Shown: positions 9,343 through 18,349 of the stretch, one piece after another
How the letters are laid out: every line of letters begins with the position of its first letter
How positions within the stretch are numbered: the stretch's first letter is position 1
Assembly (NCBI GenBank): GCA_963785155.1
Contig: CAWAUB010000004.1
Span: 434,001-498,000, forward strand
DNA length: 64,000 nt
Direction of reading: 5' to 3'
Origin: DASUSH01 sp963785155
GTDB taxonomy: Bacteria; Actinomycetota; Thermoleophilia; Solirubrobacterales; 70-9
Program-made: the position numbers and the translations under genes
The notes under the pieces: generated by a model
What the model saw: the letters and a program-made list of their open reading frames with translations, nothing else
What the model was told of the DNA's origin: nothing
Database searches by the model: none

Positions 9343-10104
9343 ATGGCAAGCCGCGACGAGATCATCACCTTCTGCGACGAGCTGCTCGCGATCGAGCGCT
9401 TCGACGACTATGGCCCCAATGGCCTCCAGGTCCCGGGAGCGCCCGAGGTCTCGCGGATCGCCACCGGAGTCACCGCCAACCGCGAGTTCCTCGCCGCCGC
9501 GACCGAGTCCGGCGCGGAGCTCGCGGTCGTCCACCATGGCCTCTTCTTCGGCGACGCCCCGCAGGGGCTCACCGAGCAGGCCGCCGAGCGGCTTCGCGTC
9601 GTGCTCACCCCTCGGATGTCCCTCGCCGCCTACCACCTGCCGCTCGATGCCCATCGCGAGGTCGGCAACAACGCCCTCCTCTGCGAGCGGCTCGGCCTCA
9701 CTCCGGACGACACCGAGTTCGGCTTCGCGAAGGGATCCGCGATCGGCGTCGTCGGCCGCAGCTCCGATGGACTCGCCGCCGAGGAGCTGGTGCAGAGAGT
9801 GCGTGCAGCGACCGGCCGCGAGCCGCTCGTCTTCGATGCCGGCCCCGCGACCATCCACACCGTCGGCATCGTCACCGGCGGCGGCTCGCGCAACATCGCG
9901 GAGGCGGCGGCGTTGGGGCTGGACGCGTTCATCACCGGCGAGCCGTCGGAGCATGTGATGGGCGACGCTCGCGAAGCGGGCATCCACTTCATCGCCGCGG
10001 GCCACTACGCGACGGAGACCTTCGGCGTCCGCCGGCTCGGCGACCTCGTTGCGGAAAGGTTCGGGGTCGAGCACGACTTCATCGACGTGCCAAATCCGAT
10101 CTGA
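9343..10104 (+). CDS. Nif3-like dinuclear metal-centre hexameric protein (DUF34/YbgI)
   Basis: 253 residues from the ATG at 9343, which begins the family's N terminus (ASRDEIITFCDELLAIERFD). Metal ligands expected in the family are visible: His64-His65 in VVHHGLFFG, His98 and Asp102 in AAYHLPLDAH, and a C-terminal GHYATETFG with His and Glu. A GLQVPG motif near residue 27 is also typical. Members form toroidal hexamers with two metals per subunit. They have been annotated as GTP cyclohydrolase type 2, but the true reaction is unsettled. Length is normal. Confidence 0.88.
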   Translation: MASRDEIITFCDELLAIERFDDYGPNGLQVPGAPEVSRIATGVTANREFLAAATESGAELAVVHHGLFFGDAPQGLTEQAAERLRVVLTPRMSLAAYHLPLDAHREVGNNALLCERLGLTPDDTEFGFAKGSAIGVVGRSSDGLAAEELVQRVRAATGREPLVFDAGPATIHTVGIVTGGGSRNIAEAAALGLDAFITGEPSEHVMGDAREAGIHFIAAGHYATETFGVRRLGDLVAERFGVEHDFIDVPNPI

Positions 10105-10130
10105 GACTTCGCATTTTGCGACGCTTTCCA

Positions 10131-10159
10131 TTGACACGTCGCCGCGTATCGGTATACAT
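10131..10159 (+). promoter_or_regulatory. Strong sigma70-type promoter
   Basis: TTGACA at 10131-10136 is a perfect -35 box. After 16-17 nt comes TATACAT (10153-10159). This is the best canonical promoter on the plus strand in this window. It precedes the small gene at 10187 with a leader of about 25 nt that contains an AGGAGGAG ribosome site. Confidence 0.75.
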
Positions 10160-10186
10160 CCGGATAACCAACCAGGAGGAGATGCC

Positions 10187-10369
10187 GTGGCAAATCATCT
10201 GACGCCGACCGAGCTCGCCGACGAGGTGGACATGAAGCGTCGGGAGGTGATCTCGAAGTGCGTCGAGATGGGCGTACCGATCTTCAACGGAAGGATCGAC
10301 AAGAACCTCTTCGTCTCCAACCTGCGCCGGTTCGAGAGCGCGGACAAGAGCTCCGCAGCTACAGCCTGA
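10187..10369 (+). CDS. Small helix-turn-helix-like protein
   Basis: 60 residues from a GTG, with AGGAGGAG about 7 nt upstream. The sequence LTPTELADEVDMKRREVISK followed by CVEMGVPIFNGRIDKNLF looks like a small winged or MerR/excisionase-type helix-turn-helix: two short helices, then a turn and a beta hairpin. No family can be named with confidence. A near-perfect promoter drives it, so it should be abundant. It sits 54 nt upstream of an acyl-CoA ligase in the same direction and may be co-transcribed with it. Confidence 0.7.
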   Translation: MANHLTPTELADEVDMKRREVISKCVEMGVPIFNGRIDKNLFVSNLRRFESADKSSAATA

Positions 10370-10389
10370 GCACCCTCTCGTAAGTAACA

Positions 10390-10414
10390 TCCTCCTCCCA
10401 AAGCCTGAGGAGGA
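10390..10414 (+). promoter_or_regulatory. Hairpin sequestering the ribosome site of the acyl-CoA ligase
   Basis: TCCTCCTC (10390-10397) is exactly complementary to GAGGAGGA (10407-10414), separated by a 9-nt loop. The second arm is the Shine-Dalgarno sequence for the ATG at 10424. The stem could block initiation until melted or bound. Confidence 0.4.
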
Positions 10415-10423
10415 GCACAGAGG

Positions 10424-12184
10424 ATGGAGACAGCAACGGTCTCGGAGACGGGTCCGACCAGCGCCAGCAGGACGATCGCGGACCTGCTTCCGGTCGCGGT
10501 CGAGAAGCACGGCTCGAAGTCCGCGATCCGCTTCAAGGACGACTCCGGGCAGTGGGTCAAGCGGAACTACACCGAGCTCGGCGAGACCGTTCGCGATCTC
10601 TCCCTCGGCCTGATCGATCTCGGGATCGAGAAGGGCGACAAGGTCTCGATCCTCTCCAACACCCGTCCCGAGTGGACCTACGTCGACTTCGCCGCGCTCG
10701 AGGCCGGCGCGACCGTCGTCCCGATCTACCAGACCAACTCGCCCGAGGAGTGCCAGTACGTGCTGGAGAACTCGGACGCGAAGGCGGTCATCGTCGAGGA
10801 CGACGAGCAGCTGGAGAAGGTGCGCGCGGTTCGCGACAACTGCCCCAAGCTCGAGCACGTGATCCGGATGACCGGCACCTCGGACGACACGATCTCGATG
10901 GCCGACCTCGCCGAGCGCGGGCGGGGACGCTCGGAGGAGGAGTGGCGCGAGCGCTACGCCTCGGTCGGGCCCGACGACATCTGCACGTTCATCTACACGT
11001 CGGGAACCACCGGGCCGCCCAAGGGCTGCGTGATCTCACACGGCAACTACAGGGCGATGCTCGACATGGTCGTCGAGGAGTCCGTCCTCGGCGAGGAGGA
11101 GATCACCTACCTCTTCCTTCCCCTCGCACACTCCTTCGCCCTGCTGATCCAGCTCGGAACCTTCGAGCTTGGCTCGGAGCTCGCCTACTGGGAGCGCGAC
11201 CCGCTGAAGATCGTCCCCAATCTCTCCGAGGTGAAGCCCACCTACTTCCCGTCGGTCCCGCGGATCTTCGAGAAGATCTACACCGCGGCGACGGCCAACG
11301 TCGACAAGGAGGGTGGCCTGAAGAAGGCGATCTTCTGGTGGTCGATCGGCGTCGGCAGGAAGATGCGCGAATGTGAGCGGGCCGGCAAGCAGCCCGGCTT
11401 CCTGCTGCGCAAGCAGTACGACTTCGCCGACAAGCAGGTGCTCTCGAAGATCCGCGGCCTGTTCGGTGGCAACCTGCGCCTCGCGGTGACCGGCGCGGCG
11501 CCGATCAACCCGGACATCCTGCGCTTCTTCGACGCCGCCGGCCTGCTGATCCTCGAGGGCTGGGGGATGACCGAGACCTCCACCGCCGCGACGATCGCCA
11601 AGCCGGACGACTTCAAGTTCGGCACCGTCGGCAAGCCGTTCAAGGGGACCGAGGTGAAGATCGCCGAGGACGGCGAGATCCTCGTCAAGGGCCCGAACAT
11701 CTTCCAGGGCTACTACAAGAACGACGAGGCCACGGCCGAGACGCTCAAGGACGGCTGGCTCCACACCGGTGACATCGGGGAGATCGACTCCGACGGCTAC
11801 ATCAAGATCACCGGCCGCAAGAAGGACATCATCATCACCGCGGGCGGCAAGAACATCACGCCGGCGAACCTCGAGGCGGAGATCAAGCAGCACCCGCTGG
11901 TCTCCCAATGCGTCGTCATCGGCGATCGCCGCCCCTACCTCGTCGCGCTGATCACCCTCGACCCCGAGGAGGCGGCGACGTTCGAGGGCGATCCACGCCC
12001 CTCGATCCAGGAGCACATCGACGAGATCAACAAGAAGTTCGCCCGGGTCGAGCAGGTGAAGAAGTTCGAGATCCTGGCCGAGGACCTCTCTCAGGAGGGC
12101 GGCGAGCTGACGCCCACCCTGAAGGTCAAGCGCAACGTCGTCGCCGACAAGTACGAGCCGCAGATCGAGAAGCTCTACGGCTGA
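10424..12184 (+). CDS. Long-chain fatty-acid--CoA ligase (AMP-forming)
   Basis: 586 residues, normal for FadD15/FAA1-type long-chain ligases. The adenylation P-loop YTSGTTGPPKG lies at residues 191-201. Later motifs are GWGMTETS, GWLHTGDIGEIDSDGY and GRKKDIIITAGGKNITPANLE-type A8 and A10 motifs in the expected order; the C-terminal lysine of the A10 region is followed by LKVKRNVV. It activates fatty acids to acyl-CoA with ATP for lipid synthesis or degradation. The start is set by a GAGGAGGAG site 8 nt upstream, which lies in a hairpin. The convergent SDR gene begins 9 nt after its stop. Confidence 0.9.
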   Translation: METATVSETGPTSASRTIADLLPVAVEKHGSKSAIRFKDDSGQWVKRNYTELGETVRDLSLGLIDLGIEKGDKVSILSNTRPEWTYVDFAALEAGATVVPIYQTNSPEECQYVLENSDAKAVIVEDDEQLEKVRAVRDNCPKLEHVIRMTGTSDDTISMADLAERGRGRSEEEWRERYASVGPDDICTFIYTSGTTGPPKGCVISHGNYRAMLDMVVEESVLGEEEITYLFLPLAHSFALLIQLGTFELGSELAYWERDPLKIVPNLSEVKPTYFPSVPRIFEKIYTAATANVDKEGGLKKAIFWWSIGVGRKMRECERAGKQPGFLLRKQYDFADKQVLSKIRGLFGGNLRLAVTGAAPINPDILRFFDAAGLLILEGWGMTETSTAATIAKPDDFKFGTVGKPFKGTEVKIAEDGEILVKGPNIFQGYYKNDEATAETLKDGWLHTGDIGEIDSDGYIKITGRKKDIIITAGGKNITPANLEAEIKQHPLVSQCVVIGDRRPYLVALITLDPEEAATFEGDPRPSIQEHIDEINKKFARVEQVKKFEILAEDLSQEGGELTPTLKVKRNVVADKYEPQIEKLYG

Positions 12185-12193
12185 ACGCCGCAG

Positions 12194-13018
12194 CTACTCG
12201 ATCGTGTCCTCGATCTTCCGGGCGGCCCAGCCGGAGAACCGGGGCGAGATCCGGCTCATCGCGTAGAGGACCCACGCCTCGGGCGAGACCGGGGCCACTC
12301 CGCGGTTGCGGTCGACCGCCTTCAGGATGTTCGTCGCGACCCGCTCCGGCCCGTAGCCGCGGCGCTGGTAGAAGCTGATCGTGTTGGCGCGCCGTTCCGG
12401 ATCGGCGTGCGATCCGCGCGCGCGGGCGCTCTCGGTGATCGGGGTGTTGATCACCCCTGGGCAGATCGCCGTGACGCCGATCCCGTGCGGGGCGAGCTCG
12501 ATGCGGAGGGACCTGCTGAGCCCCAGGACGGCGAACTTGGTCGCGTTGTAGGCGGACAGGGCAGGGGTCGCGAAGAAGCCTGCGACCGAGGAGAGGTTGA
12601 CCACGTGGCCGCTACCGCGCTCGACCATCGGCGGGACGAAGTAGTGGCAGCCGTGGACGACCCCCATCACGTTGATCGAGAGGATCCAGTCCCAGTCGGG
12701 GAGCTCGGTCTCGAGGAAGTCTGCAGCGAGGCCCACGCCCGCGTTGTTCACGAGCAGATCCACGGCGCCGACCTGCTCGCCCACCACCGCCGCGAACTCC
12801 CCCATCGCGTCGCGGTCGGTGACGTCGACCTGGCGCGAGAGGACGTCACTGCCCACCTTGCGGGCCGCCGCCTCGGTCTCGGCGAGGCCGGCCTCGTTCA
12901 CGTCGCAGACGACGAGGTCCGCTCCGCGGCGGGCGCTCAGCAGCGCGGTTTCGCGGCCGATGCCGCTGCCCGCTCCGGTTACGAGGACCGTGCGGCCCCT
13001 CAGGTTCGCGGTATCCAT
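12194..13018 (-). CDS. SDR-family NAD(P)-dependent oxidoreductase
   Basis: 274 residues with the classical short-chain dehydrogenase layout. The cofactor motif TGAGSGIG is at 14-21, NNAG at 91-94, catalytic Ser in NLSS (141-144), and YNATK with Tyr157 and Lys161. The acidic residue after the second strand (VVCDVNEAG) favours NAD(H) over NADP(H). A C-terminal extension of about 40 residues beyond the core includes a hydrophobic aromatic part. The substrate is unknown; next to an acyl-CoA ligase and a patatin lipase, a lipid-derived alcohol or ketone is plausible but inferred. It lies 61 nt downstream of the patatin gene in the same direction. Confidence 0.88.
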   Translation of the reverse strand: MDTANLRGRTVLVTGAGSGIGRETALLSARRGADLVVCDVNEAGLAETEAAARKVGSDVLSRQVDVTDRDAMGEFAAVVGEQVGAVDLLVNNAGVGLAADFLETELPDWDWILSINVMGVVHGCHYFVPPMVERGSGHVVNLSSVAGFFATPALSAYNATKFAVLGLSRSLRIELAPHGIGVTAICPGVINTPITESARARGSHADPERRANTISFYQRRGYGPERVATNILKAVDRNRGVAPVSPEAWVLYAMSRISPRFSGWAARKIEDTIE

Positions 13019-13079
13019 CAGATGAGATCGAGCCGAACCGGACGCGAAGCGGAGGATTCGGCGGTTTCATTGATTGGCG

Positions 13080-14369
13080 CTAGTCCGCCGCGGCGTCCGC
13101 TTCGTCCTCGCCGTCCTGGCGCAGAAGCACGTTCGTCGTCTGCTCGAAGACGCGCCGCCAGGCGGGCATCTCCTCCCGCTCGCGCTCGACCTGCTCGAGC
13201 ACGTGGCGGACACGGCGGGCGGAGATCTCGATCCCGTGCTTCTCGGCGATCTCCTTGAACCGGTCGTAGTCGCGTGCGAGCCGCAGGGTGACCGACTCGA
13301 AGCCGTGCTTGGCGATCTCGAGCCGGCCGCCGTAATCCATGATCGAGGTGCCGAACATCAGCTCGTCGTTCGGCTCGGGCTCGATCAGGATGATGTCGAC
13401 GCCGGGGTACTTCTCCTCCCAGTCCTCCACCGCGCGGTGCAGGCGGTCGTGGGAGAGGACGCGGAAGGACTGCTGGGCGATCGCCGCGGCGCCCATGTCG
13501 GAGACGCGGCGCACACGGGTCCCGAACATCGTCGGGATCCGCTTCGAGAAGTCGTTGACGTAGGGGACCATCGGGTTGACGACGATGATGAACTTGGCGC
13601 CGCGCTCGACGGCGATGTCGACGTTCGTCGTCGAGCGGATGCCGCCGTCGATGAACTCGCGGCCGCGGATCTCGACCGGCGCGTAGACCACGGGGAGCGC
13701 GCCCGAGGCGGCGACGGAGGTCGAGATCGGCACATCGCTCCACTCCCCGTCGCCGAGCACGATGCGCTCGGTGGTGTCGAGGTCGGTCGCGGTGATGTAG
13801 AGCTCGGGCTCCAGCATCCGGAAGTCGTCGGTCCGATCGGGGTCGGAGAGGATCTCCGCCACGTAGTCCTCGATCCCGGCTCCGGTGTAGACCCCTCCGG
13901 GAAGGTTCTCCGCGAGCCCCGTGGCGACGTCCATCACGGACGCCTCGCTGAGCCGGGAGAGCAGAAGCTTGCCGAGGCCGGCCATCCGCAGCGGCAGCAG
14001 CATCGAGCGGTTGATGAACCCGCGGTAGTTGGGGCGCAGCAGCGTGCCGAGGTCCAGGTCCGCGATCGGCGAGGGGAGCTTGCGGTTGAGCACCCGCATC
14101 ATCTCCTCGGGGGTGATGCCGTTCGCCGTGACCGCCGAGATGAAGGCGCCGGCGCTGGTCCCGACGTAGACGTCGAACTCGTTGACGGTGCGGTTCACCG
14201 CGAGTAGGTCGAGGGCGCGCAGGGCGCCGATCTCATAGACGCCGCCTGTAAAGCCGCCGCCGCCGAGCACCAGCGCGGTCTTCGAGCGCTTCCTGCGCCT
14301 GCTGCGAGAGCCCGACCCGGCCGTCTTCCGGCCCTTGGCCGCCCCCTCGATCGGGACTACCTTGCCCAT
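13080..14369 (-). CDS. Patatin-like phospholipase
   Basis: 429 residues from the ATG at 14369. A basic N-terminal 30 residues precedes the patatin core. The oxyanion-hole glycines are in GGGGFTGG (36-43), the nucleophile Ser72 is in GTSAG (70-74), and the catalytic Asp is in DGG (241-243). All catalytic elements are present. These enzymes cleave acyl groups from phospholipids or neutral lipids. The frame continues open upstream over the divergent gene, but nothing there looks like patatin sequence and a TACCCT box lies 10 nt before this ATG. The C-terminal 100 residues are helical and charged. Confidence 0.9.
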   Translation of the reverse strand: MGKVVPIEGAAKGRKTAGSGSRSRRRKRSKTALVLGGGGFTGGVYEIGALRALDLLAVNRTVNEFDVYVGTSAGAFISAVTANGITPEEMMRVLNRKLPSPIADLDLGTLLRPNYRGFINRSMLLPLRMAGLGKLLLSRLSEASVMDVATGLAENLPGGVYTGAGIEDYVAEILSDPDRTDDFRMLEPELYITATDLDTTERIVLGDGEWSDVPISTSVAASGALPVVYAPVEIRGREFIDGGIRSTTNVDIAVERGAKFIIVVNPMVPYVNDFSKRIPTMFGTRVRRVSDMGAAAIAQQSFRVLSHDRLHRAVEDWEEKYPGVDIILIEPEPNDELMFGTSIMDYGGRLEIAKHGFESVTLRLARDYDRFKEIAEKHGIEISARRVRHVLEQVEREREEMPAWRRVFEQTTNVLLRQDGEDEADAAAD

Positions 14370-14379
14370 CAGGCGGATA

Positions 14380-14401
14380 AGGGTACTCGCCCCCCTACCC
14401 T
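14380..14401. promoter_or_regulatory. Divergent leaderless-type -10 boxes (patatin and carboxypeptidase genes)
   Basis: Minus strand: TACCCT at 14380-14385 ends 10 nt before the ATG at 14369. Plus strand: TACCCT at 14396-14401 ends 7 nt before the ATG at 14409. Two identical boxes in a 39-nt divergent gap, each placed for a leaderless transcript. Confidence 0.5.
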
Positions 14402-14408
14402 CCCAGCG

Positions 14409-15728
14409 ATGAAGCCAGGGAGGCTCCTCGTCGGGCTCACCGCTGTCCTCGCGATCTCCATTGCCGGCCCGGTGGAGGCGCGTGCCCCCCTGCCCGGGCC
14501 GGACCTGCCGGCGAGGACGCCCGCCGCGAAGCCGGGGAGCGACGCGGCGAAGACGTCGCGCGTCGGCCAGGCGAGCCTCGAGCGCCAACTGGGCAACCTG
14601 ATCAACCAGGCGGGCTCCGGAAGCGGCGTCTGGGTCGGGGAAGTCGAGGGGGGCACGGTCGTCGCCCACCGCGCCAACGACTCCCGGATCCTCGCCTCGA
14701 ACACAAAGATCTTCACCACCGCGACGGCGCTCGACCGGATCGGCGCCAAAGAGCGCTTGCGCACCACCGTGGTCGCCGACGGCGAGGTCAACCGCAAGGG
14801 TCTCCTGCGCGGCGACCTCTACCTCGTCGGGAACGGCGACCCCGCCCTCTCCGGCCGCTCCTACGCCCGCCGCAAGGGCATCCCCGGGACCCCGCTCGGC
14901 CGGCTCGCCGCCCAGGTCAAGAAGGCGGGGGTCAAGAAGGTGACGGGCCGGCTGTTCGCCGACGACTCGATCTTCGACGGCGTGCGCGGCGTCCCCGACT
15001 CCGGCGGACACACGAGCCCCTACATCGGTCCTCTCTCCGGCCTCTCCTACAACGAGAACCGGGGCAACGGCGGGTTCGTCTCGAACCCGGAGAAGAACAC
15101 GGCCGAGAAGCTTCGCAAGGGCCTGAAGAACCGCGGGATCAAGATCGGCAGCGTCGGCGAGCGTCGGGCCCCGAACTCGGCGCTCGAGGGCGACGCGCTG
15201 GCCGACGCCCGCTCGGCGACGCTCACCCAGCTGGTCGAGGAGACCAACAAGCCGTCGAACAACTTCTTTGCCGAGATGCTCCTGAAGCGTCTCGACGCCG
15301 CCGACGGCGACAAGGGCACGACGAAGGGCGGCACCAAGGAAGTGGAGCAGTTCGCGGAAAGCCTCGACAGTGACGTCCACACGGTCGACGGCTCGGGCCT
15401 CACCCGGACGAACCGCGCCTCGCCCGAGGAGGTCGGCCGGCTCCTGGTCGGGATGACCGGGCACCCCGCCGGGGACGAGTTCCGGCACTCCCTGCCCCTG
15501 GCGGGCCACGAGGGCACCCTTTCCGGCCGTATGGAGGGGACGGCGGCGGACGGCCGCTGCCGCGCGAAGACCGGCACGATCTCCGGCGTCTCCGCGCTCT
15601 CGGGCTACTGCAACGCCAAGAAGGGCGCGACGATGGCCTTCTCGATCCTGATGAACGGCGTGAACGTCACCTCGGCCCGGAACATCCAGGACCGGATGGC
15701 CGCGCTGATTGCCCGCTACAAGCCCTAG
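14409..15728 (+). CDS. dacB: D-alanyl-D-alanine carboxypeptidase/endopeptidase (PBP4, peptidase S13)
   Basis: 439 residues. A signal peptide covers about 1-26 with an AxA site (VEARA). The three penicillin-binding motifs appear in order: SxxK as SNTK (97-100) in LASNTKIFTT, SxN as SNN in NKPSNNFFAEMLL, and KTG in RAKTGTISGVSALSGY. The insert between the first two motifs is typical of class C PBP4 proteins. It trims or cleaves peptidoglycan cross-links outside the membrane. The start is 7 nt after a TACCCT box. The convergent gene starts only 3 nt after its stop. Confidence 0.92.
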   Translation: MKPGRLLVGLTAVLAISIAGPVEARAPLPGPDLPARTPAAKPGSDAAKTSRVGQASLERQLGNLINQAGSGSGVWVGEVEGGTVVAHRANDSRILASNTKIFTTATALDRIGAKERLRTTVVADGEVNRKGLLRGDLYLVGNGDPALSGRSYARRKGIPGTPLGRLAAQVKKAGVKKVTGRLFADDSIFDGVRGVPDSGGHTSPYIGPLSGLSYNENRGNGGFVSNPEKNTAEKLRKGLKNRGIKIGSVGERRAPNSALEGDALADARSATLTQLVEETNKPSNNFFAEMLLKRLDAADGDKGTTKGGTKEVEQFAESLDSDVHTVDGSGLTRTNRASPEEVGRLLVGMTGHPAGDEFRHSLPLAGHEGTLSGRMEGTAADGRCRAKTGTISGVSALSGYCNAKKGATMAFSILMNGVNVTSARNIQDRMAALIARYKP

Positions 15729-15731
15729 TCG

Positions 15732-16319
15732 CTAGAAGCCTGAGCGGAACACGGCCTTGACGGCGCCCGGGAGATCTCGGAGCGCGTTGGAGTACGCCTC
15801 CTCGAGCACAGCGGGGGCGTCTTCATGGATCGGCGCGCCGTGGCCGAAGAGCAGGTGATCGGGCTCGAATTCGCGGGGTGCTCCGGGCGGCTTCAGCCGC
15901 AGCATCGGGTGGATGCCTGCGCGCCGCCCCGCCGCGAAGTACGGCCCGGTGCCGACGGCCTCGGAGACGAGCAGCAGGCGCCGTTCCGGCCACCACAGAT
16001 GGGCCTCGTGCCAGCCGGGCAGCCAGAGCGTGCGACCGAACTCGAACGGCGCGTCATCCACGGACTCCGGCAGGTCGTGGTGCGGCACGCCGAAGCGGCT
16101 GGCGAGCTCCGCGCAGGCCCTGTCGTGGCGGTCGAGCAGCTGGATCACGCCGGCGATCTCCCCCAGCTCGGCGGCGGCCTCGAGCGCCGGCTCGTCCGTG
16201 AACGGATCGACGAGCCAGACCCGCCCGTCCGCTGCTAGCGCGTGGGCGGAGCGCTGCATCGCCTCGTCCTCGATCGTCCAGGAGACAGCGAACTCCTGGC
16301 TGGTGTCCAGCTTTGCCAT
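15732..16319 (-). CDS. Metallo-beta-lactamase-fold-like protein, degenerate
   Basis: 195 residues. The order of strands and the spacing of LLDRHDRACAELASRFGV and LLFGHGAPIHEDAP recall small MBL-fold hydrolases, but the HxHxDH zinc motif is not intact, so it may lack activity or use other ligands. There is no signal peptide. The ATG overlaps the ligA stop by one base (TGATG), so it is the last gene of the surE-ligA operon. Function is unknown. Confidence 0.55.
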   Translation of the reverse strand: MAKLDTSQEFAVSWTIEDEAMQRSAHALAADGRVWLVDPFTDEPALEAAAELGEIAGVIQLLDRHDRACAELASRFGVPHHDLPESVDDAPFEFGRTLWLPGWHEAHLWWPERRLLLVSEAVGTGPYFAAGRRAGIHPMLRLKPPGAPREFEPDHLLFGHGAPIHEDAPAVLEEAYSNALRDLPGAVKAVFRSGF

Positions 16320-18349
16320 CAGGCACCGACGAGCTTGCGCAGCCCATCCTCGTCGAGGATCTCGGTGCCCAGTTCCTGCGCCTTGGCGAGCTTCGTGCCC
16401 GGGCTGTCGCCGGCGACGACGTAGTCGGTCTTCTTGGAGACCGAGCCCGTGACCTTTCCCCCCGCCCGCTTGATCAGGCCGGTCGCCTCGTCGCGGGTGA
16501 GCTCGGGGAGCGTGCCCGTGAGGACGAAAGTCTTGCCTTCGAGCTCTCCGCCCTCCGCACGCCGCTCGTCGGCCGAGAGCTCGAATCGAAGGCCCTTTTC
16601 GCGCAGGCGGCGAATCAGGTCGAGCGTGGCCTCGTCGGCGAGCTCTTCGTCGAGCTGCGTTGCCAGCACGGGGCCCATCCCCTCGACCTCGGCGATCTGC
16701 TCGGGCTGCGCCTCGAGCAGGGCATCGATCGAGCCGAAGTGCTCGGCCAGCGCCTGCGCGTTCACGTAGCCGATCCCCGGTAGTCCGAGCGCGAAGAGGA
16801 CCGTGCCAAAGGGCCGCTCGCGGGAGCGCTCGATCTCCCCGATGAGGTTTCGCGCCGAGACCTCGCCGAAGCCCTCCAGATCGGTCAGCTTCTCCTCGGT
16901 CAGCTCATAGATATCGGCGGAGTCGCGGATCAGCTCCTCCTCCACGAGGAATCGGTAGGCCTGCTTCTCGCCGAATCCCTCGATGTCCATCGCACCGCGG
17001 GAGACGAAGTGCTTGACGAGCTGGAAGGTCTGCCCCGGACAGCCGCGGCGGTTGGGGCAGCGTGTCCAAACCTCGTCGGGCTCCTTCACCGTCGGCGTGC
17101 CGCACGCCGGGCACTCCTTCGGCGGCTTCGGCTTGCGCAGGCGGCGGCCCTCGCGGCGCTGGATCAGCGGCGCGACGACGCGGGGGATCACGTCCCCCGC
17201 CCGGGTCACGACGACTTCGTCGCCGACGCGGACGTCCTTGCGCGCCAGGTCCTCCTCGTTATGCAGGGTCGCGGTGGTCACCGTGACGCCCGAGACGTGG
17301 ACCGGCTCGAGCATCGCGAACGGGATCATGTTGCCGCGGCGGCCGACGTTCCAGACGATCCGGTTCAGCGTCGTCGTCGTGGTCATCGGCGGGAACTTCC
17401 AGGCGATCGCCCAGCGTGGCTCCCGGCCGGCGACACCCAGTTCGCGCCAGAGGTGCCGCTGGTCGACCTTGATCACGACGCCGTCGATCTCGAAATCGAG
17501 GTCCTCGCGGCGCTCCTCCCACCACTCGCACCGGGCGACGACATCGTCGGCGTTGTCGTGGACCGCGATCTCGTCGTTCACCTTGAAGCCGCGCTCGCGC
17601 ATCCAGTCGAGCTCGTCGGAGTGGGTCGCGAACTCGACGCCGCGGTGGGCGCCGATCCCGTAGCTCCAGATCGACAGGGGCCGCGAGGCCGTGACCTGCG
17701 GGTCCAGCTGCCGCAGCGAGCCCGCCGCCGAGTTGCGGGGGTTGGCGAAGGCCGGCTCGCCGGCCTCCGCGCGGGCCTCGTTCAGCTTCGCGAAGTCCTC
17801 CCGGCCCAGATAGACCTCGCCGCGCACCTCGACCAGCTCGGGCGCGTCGTCGATGCGATCGGGGATGTCCTCGACCGTGCGCAGGTTGCGGGTCACGTCC
17901 TCCCCGGTGACGCCGTCGCCACGGGTCGCGCCGCGGACGAATACTCCGTCCTCGTAGGTGAGCGAGATCGCGAGGCCGTCGATCTTCGGTTCGGAGACGA
18001 AGCGGAGCTCACCCGGCTCGATGTCGAGCCGCTTCAACTGGTTGTGCAGGCGGGTCTCCCAGGCGCGGAACTCCTCGGCGCCGCGCGCGTTGCCGAGCGA
18101 GAGCATCGGCTCGGCGTGGCGTACGGGCTCGAACTTCTCCAGCGGGCGGCCGCCGACCTTCTGGGTGGGCGAGTCCGCCGTGCGCAGCTCCGGGTTCGCC
18201 TCCTCGATCTCCCGCAGCTCATTGATGAGCGCGTCGTAGTCGGCGTCGGAGACCGTCGGGTCGTCGAGCACGTAGTAGCGGTGGTTGTGCTCCTCGAGCT
18301 CGGTGCGCAGCTCGTCGGCGCGCGCGGCGGGGTCCTGTGCAGGGGTCAA
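16319..18349 (-). CDS. ligA: NAD-dependent DNA ligase LigA
   Basis: 676 residues from the TTG at 18349, whose TTGA overlaps the surE stop; an ATG at 18388 would add 13 unusual residues inside surE. Domains in order: Ia (HNHRYYVLDDPTVSDADYD, NAD binding), adenylation domain with Lys122 in PKIDG, OB fold (GRRGNMIPFAMLEPV), zinc finger with four cysteines (CPACGTP and CPNRRGC), helix-hairpin-helix repeats, and a C-terminal BRCT domain (GKTFVLTGTLPELTRDEA). It seals nicks in DNA using NAD during replication and repair, and is essential. Normal length. Confidence 0.95.
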   Translation of the reverse strand: MTPAQDPAARADELRTELEEHNHRYYVLDDPTVSDADYDALINELREIEEANPELRTADSPTQKVGGRPLEKFEPVRHAEPMLSLGNARGAEEFRAWETRLHNQLKRLDIEPGELRFVSEPKIDGLAISLTYEDGVFVRGATRGDGVTGEDVTRNLRTVEDIPDRIDDAPELVEVRGEVYLGREDFAKLNEARAEAGEPAFANPRNSAAGSLRQLDPQVTASRPLSIWSYGIGAHRGVEFATHSDELDWMRERGFKVNDEIAVHDNADDVVARCEWWEERREDLDFEIDGVVIKVDQRHLWRELGVAGREPRWAIAWKFPPMTTTTTLNRIVWNVGRRGNMIPFAMLEPVHVSGVTVTTATLHNEEDLARKDVRVGDEVVVTRAGDVIPRVVAPLIQRREGRRLRKPKPPKECPACGTPTVKEPDEVWTRCPNRRGCPGQTFQLVKHFVSRGAMDIEGFGEKQAYRFLVEEELIRDSADIYELTEEKLTDLEGFGEVSARNLIGEIERSRERPFGTVLFALGLPGIGYVNAQALAEHFGSIDALLEAQPEQIAEVEGMGPVLATQLDEELADEATLDLIRRLREKGLRFELSADERRAEGGELEGKTFVLTGTLPELTRDEATGLIKRAGGKVTGSVSKKTDYVVAGDSPGTKLAKAQELGTEILDEDGLRKLVGA

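Noticed and set aside
14370..15509. Upstream extension of the patatin frame across the dacB gene
   Set aside because: The extra 380 codons are antisense to a clear PBP4 gene and show no patatin-like sequence; the ATG at 14369 fits both family and promoter.
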